NCBI RefSeq assembly: GCF_051014445.1
Contig: NW_027488377.1
Location: 5,084,001-5,148,000 of the forward strand
DNA from: Colletes latitarsis
Taxonomy: Eukaryota > Arthropoda > Insecta > Hymenoptera > Colletidae
Length of the DNA stretch: 64,000 nucleotides
Direction: 5' to 3'
The position numbers and the translations under genes are program-made. Below the pieces are notes generated by a model. The model ran no database searches. It saw only the letters and a list, made by a program, of their open reading frames with translations, and was not told the DNA's origin. This document shows positions 61,327 to 64,000 of the stretch, piece by piece (within the stretch, counting starts at the first letter, position 1; every line of letters starts with the position of its first letter).

Positions 61327-63437
61327 AACCAGGATTAATTGACTGTTTCGGTCTGGTACCGCATTAGTACGTGATCCAAGCCAGAAAAAGGCCGGGATCT
61401 GGCCAACAAGTATGCGAAAAATGCGAAAGTACGAGCCAGATGAGGGCAAATACCAGACCTAACCCAGACATGACCGGCGTTATCCTCTAAAATATTAATC
61501 GCAACCAGCTTCCATTGACAGTTTCGGTGTGATACCACATTACTACGTGGTCCAAGCTGGAAAAAGGCCACGATCTGGCCAACAAGTAGGCGAAAAATGC
61601 GAAGGTACGAGCCAGATGAGGGCAAATCCCAGACCTAACCGAGACATAACCGGCGTTATCCTCCAAAATATTCATCGCAACCAGGTTTAATTGACTGCTT
61701 CGGTGTGGAACCACATTACGACGGGATCCATACCACAAAAAACCCAAGATCTGGCCAACGAGTACGCGAAAATTGCGAAAGTATGAGCCAGATGATTGCA
61801 AATACCAGAACTAACCCAGACATAACCAGCGTTATCCTCTAAAATATTAATCGCAACCAGGTTTAAATGACTGTTTCGGTCTGGTACCGCATTAGTACGT
61901 GATCCAAGCCAGAAAAAGGCCGGGATCTGGCCAACAAGTATGCGAAAAATGCGAAGGTACTAGTCAGATGAGGGCAAATCCCAGAACTAACCGAGACATA
62001 ACCGTCGTTATCCTCTAAAATATTAATCGCAACCAGGATTAATTGACTGTTTCGGTCTGGTACCGCATTAGTACGTGATCCAAGCCAGAAAATGGCCGGG
62101 ATCTGGCCAACATGTATGCGAAAAATGCGAAAGTACGAGCCGGATGAGGGCAAATAACAGACCTGACCGAGACATAACCGGCGTTATTCTCTAAAATATT
62201 TATCGCAACCAGGTTTAATTAACTGTTTCGGCCTGGTACCGCATTAGTACGTGATCCAAACCAGAATGAGGCCGGGATCTGGCCAACAAGTAAGCGAAAA
62301 ATGCGAAAGTACGAGCCAGATGAGGGCAAATACCAGACCTAACCCAGACATAACCGGCGTTATCCTCTAAAATATTAATCGGAACCAGGTTTAAAAAACT
62401 GTTTCAGTGTGGTACCAAATTACTACGTGGTCCAAGCCAGAAAAAGGCCAGGATCTGGCCAACAAGTATGCGAAAAATGCGAAAGTACGAGCCAGATGTG
62501 GGCAAATCCCAAACTTAACCGAGACATAACCAGCGTTATCCTCTGAAATATTAATCGCAACCAGGTTTAATTGACTGCTTCGGTGTGGTACCGCATTAGT
62601 ACGTGAACCAAGCCAGAAAAAAGCCGGGATCTGGCCAACAAGTATGCGAAAAATGCGAAGGTACTAGCCAGATGAGGGCAAATCCCAGAACTAACCGAGA
62701 CATAACCGGCGTTATCCTCTAAAATATTAATCGCAACCAGGATTAATTGACTGTTTCGGTCTGGTACCGCATTGGTACGTGATCCAAGCCAGAAAAAGGC
62801 CGGGATCTGGCCAACAAGTATTCGAAAAATGCGAAAGTACGAGCCAGATGAGGGCAAATAACAGACCTAACCGAGACATAACCGGCGTTATCCTCTAAAA
62901 TATTTATCGCAACCAGGTTTAATTGACTGCTACGGTGTGGTACCGCATTACTACGTGATCTAAACCAGGAAAAGGCCAGGATCTGGCCAAAAAGTAGGCG
63001 AACAATGCGAAGGTACTAGCCAGATGAGGGCAAATCCTAGAACTAACCGAGACATAACCGGCGTTATCCTCTAAAATATTAATCGCAACCAGGTTTAATT
63101 GACTGTTACGGTGCGGTGCCGCATTACTACGTGATCCAAACCAGAAAAAGCCCAGGATCTTCCAACAAGTAGGCGGAAAATGCGAAGGTACGAGCCAGAT
63201 GATTGCAAATACCAGACCTAACCCAGACATAACCGGCGTTATCCTCTAAAATATTAATCGGAACCAGGTTTAATTAACTGTTTCAGTGTGGTGCCGCATT
63301 ACTACGTGATCCAAGCCAGAAAAAGGCCGGGATCTGGCCAACAAGTATGCGAAAAATGCGAAAGTACGAGCCAGATGAGGGCAAATAACAGACCTAACCG
63401 AGACATAACCGGCGTTATCCTCTAAAATACTTATCGC
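61151..63437. repeat. Higher-order repeat unit 2, 13 monomers (2287 bp)
   Basis: Direct neighbour of unit 1 with the same order minus one monomer. From about 60280 against 62567 I noticed about 15 differences over 1.4 kb, so roughly 99% identity by eye. Shared private marks include GGATCTTCCAACAAG with GGTGCGGTGCCGC (about 60829 and 63116) and AATCCTAGAAC. Confidence 0.86.
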
Positions 63438-64000
63438 AACCAGGTTTAATTGACTGTTTCGGTGTGGTACCGCATTACTACGTGGTCTAAACCAGGAAAA
63501 GGCCAGGATCTGGCCAACAAGTAGGCGAACAATGCGAAGGTACTAGCCAGATGAGGGCAAATCCCAGAACTAACCGAGACATAACCGGCGTTATCCTCTA
63601 AAATATTAATCGCAACCAGGATTAATTGACTGTTTCGGTCTGGTACCGCATTAGTACGTGATCCAAGCCAGAAAAAGGCCGGGATCTGGCCAACAAGTAT
63701 GCGAAAAATGCGAAAGTACGAGCCAGATGAGGGCAAATACCAGACCTAACCCAGACATAACCGGCGTTATCCTCTAAAATATTATTCGGAACCAGGTTTA
63801 ATTAACTGTTTCAGTGTGGTACCAAATTACTACGTGGTCCAAGCCAGAAAAAGGCCAGGATCTGGCCAACAAGTATGCGAAAAATGCGAAGGTACGAGCC
63901 AGATGAGGGCAAATCCCAGAACTAACCCAGACATAGCCGGCGTTATCCTCCAAAATATTAATCGCAACCAGGTTTAATTGACTGTTGCGGTGCGGTACCG
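63438..64000. repeat. Higher-order repeat unit 3, partial
   Basis: 63438 to about 63770 repeats the d and e monomers of unit 2 at +2287. It then departs: unit 2 continues with CAGCTTCCATTGAC, whereas here an f-type monomer follows (GGTTTAATTAACTG, ACCAAATTACTACGTGG). The e-to-f order is the one seen at 49371-49547. The array runs off the right edge in mid-monomer. Confidence 0.84.

Larger units (their letters stand above)
1..64000. repeat. Satellite DNA array, ~176-bp monomer, whole window
   Basis: The landmark CCTCTAAAATATT (or a one-base variant) recurs about every 176 bp from 141 to 63771; early spacings are 176, 175, 176, 176, 176, 176, 176, 176 and 173. Every monomer carries the same ordered landmarks on the plus strand: GGTTTAATTGACTG, then GTGTGGTACC, a CCAGAAAAAG segment, GATCTGGCCAACAAG, ATGCGAAA, GCCAGATGAGGGC, a CCTAACC/CATAACC pair, and GCGTTATCC. 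No other sequence interrupts the array and no monomer is inverted. Arrays of this size and monomer length are known from eukaryotic centromeric or other heterochromatic satellites. The position on the chromosome, the species and the satellite family cannot be decided from the sequence. Transcription from such arrays is possible, but no promoter is recognisable. Confidence 0.98.

Noticed and set aside
1748..63736. More than a hundred minus-strand reading frames of about 96 codons encoding similar hydrophobic peptides
   Set aside because: They are one stretch of the satellite read again in each monomer. A 291-bp frame is longer than the 176-bp period, so neighbouring frames overlap, and 176 is not a multiple of 3, so each lies in a shifted frame. 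Where I checked, the opening codon is TTG, not ATG. No promoter, splice or polyadenylation context is seen.
1..64000. CRISPR array or other prokaryotic repeat system
   Set aside because: Repeats are head-to-tail at 176 bp with no unique spacers, and there are no associated genes.
1..64000. CENP-B box in the monomer
   Set aside because: I looked for the pattern TTCG-4 nt-A-2 nt-CGGG on both strands at the TTCGGTGTGG and CGGG-containing places. The spacing and the fixed A do not fit in any monomer type examined.
1..64000. Match to plant 176-180 bp centromeric satellites on monomer length
   Set aside because: Length alone is weak evidence. The monomer lacks the AAGCTT site typical of several of those families and I recognise no sequence similarity.

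Overview
The whole 64 kb window is one uninterrupted tandem array of a satellite DNA with a monomer of about 176 bp, all in the same orientation. I counted roughly 362 monomers from the spacing of a fixed landmark (CCTCTAAAATATT) near both ends and at many points between. I see no gene, RNA gene, transposable element, microsatellite tract, telomere repeat, CRISPR array or change of orientation. This is the signature of constitutive heterochromatin in a eukaryote (centromeric, pericentromeric or subtelomeric). The monomer is near the nucleosome-repeat size typical of centromeric satellites, but nothing here proves centromere identity, and I do not recognise the satellite family or the species. 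A hand count of one representative monomer (61151-61326) gives 81 of 176 bases G+C (46%) and 9 CpG against about 9.3 expected, so CpG is not depleted. That fits poorly with an old, heavily methylated vertebrate satellite.

Layout. (1) 1-1706: a distinct subfamily I. A 173-bp hybrid monomer (1567-1739) switches to subfamily II, which fills the rest of the window. (2) 535-7746 is duplicated in tandem as 7747-15144. The copies look identical wherever I compared them, except that the second holds one extra monomer (11701-11876). This explains the second subfamily I island at 7747-8918. (3) 15145-28640: mixed subfamily II with two related 2.4/3.3 kb blocks, an 882-bp block present twice, eight 165-bp short monomers that lost one copy of an internal 11-bp repeat, and an out-of-register 34-bp duplication at 28288-28355. 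(4) 28641-37364: a 14-monomer tandem duplication (29020-31481, then 31482-34658) whose second copy carries a 4-monomer, 702-bp insertion. About 500 bp of that insertion is identical to 45465-45965. (5) 37365-41939: a 13-monomer tandem duplication with an internal replaced tract. (6) 41940-47519: a mosaic of right-hand monomer types. (7) 47520-58687: an 8-monomer higher-order repeat (about 1407 bp), with a 3-kb block recurring 4.2 kb away. (8) 58688-64000: a 13/14-monomer higher-order repeat (2463 then 2287 bp), about 2.2 copies.

How it works together. There are no cooperating genes; the biology is array evolution. Nearly all events keep the 176-bp register (whole-monomer gains, losses and block copies), as expected of unequal exchange, gene conversion or recombination-dependent replication between homologous monomers. 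The right side shows more short-range ordered higher-order structure, and the left edge holds the most divergent monomers. My inference is that the homogenised core lies to the right and older material to the left, although the near-perfect 7.2 kb duplication shows recent activity on the left too. All identities were judged by eye, and very similar blocks in such arrays can also be assembly artefacts.
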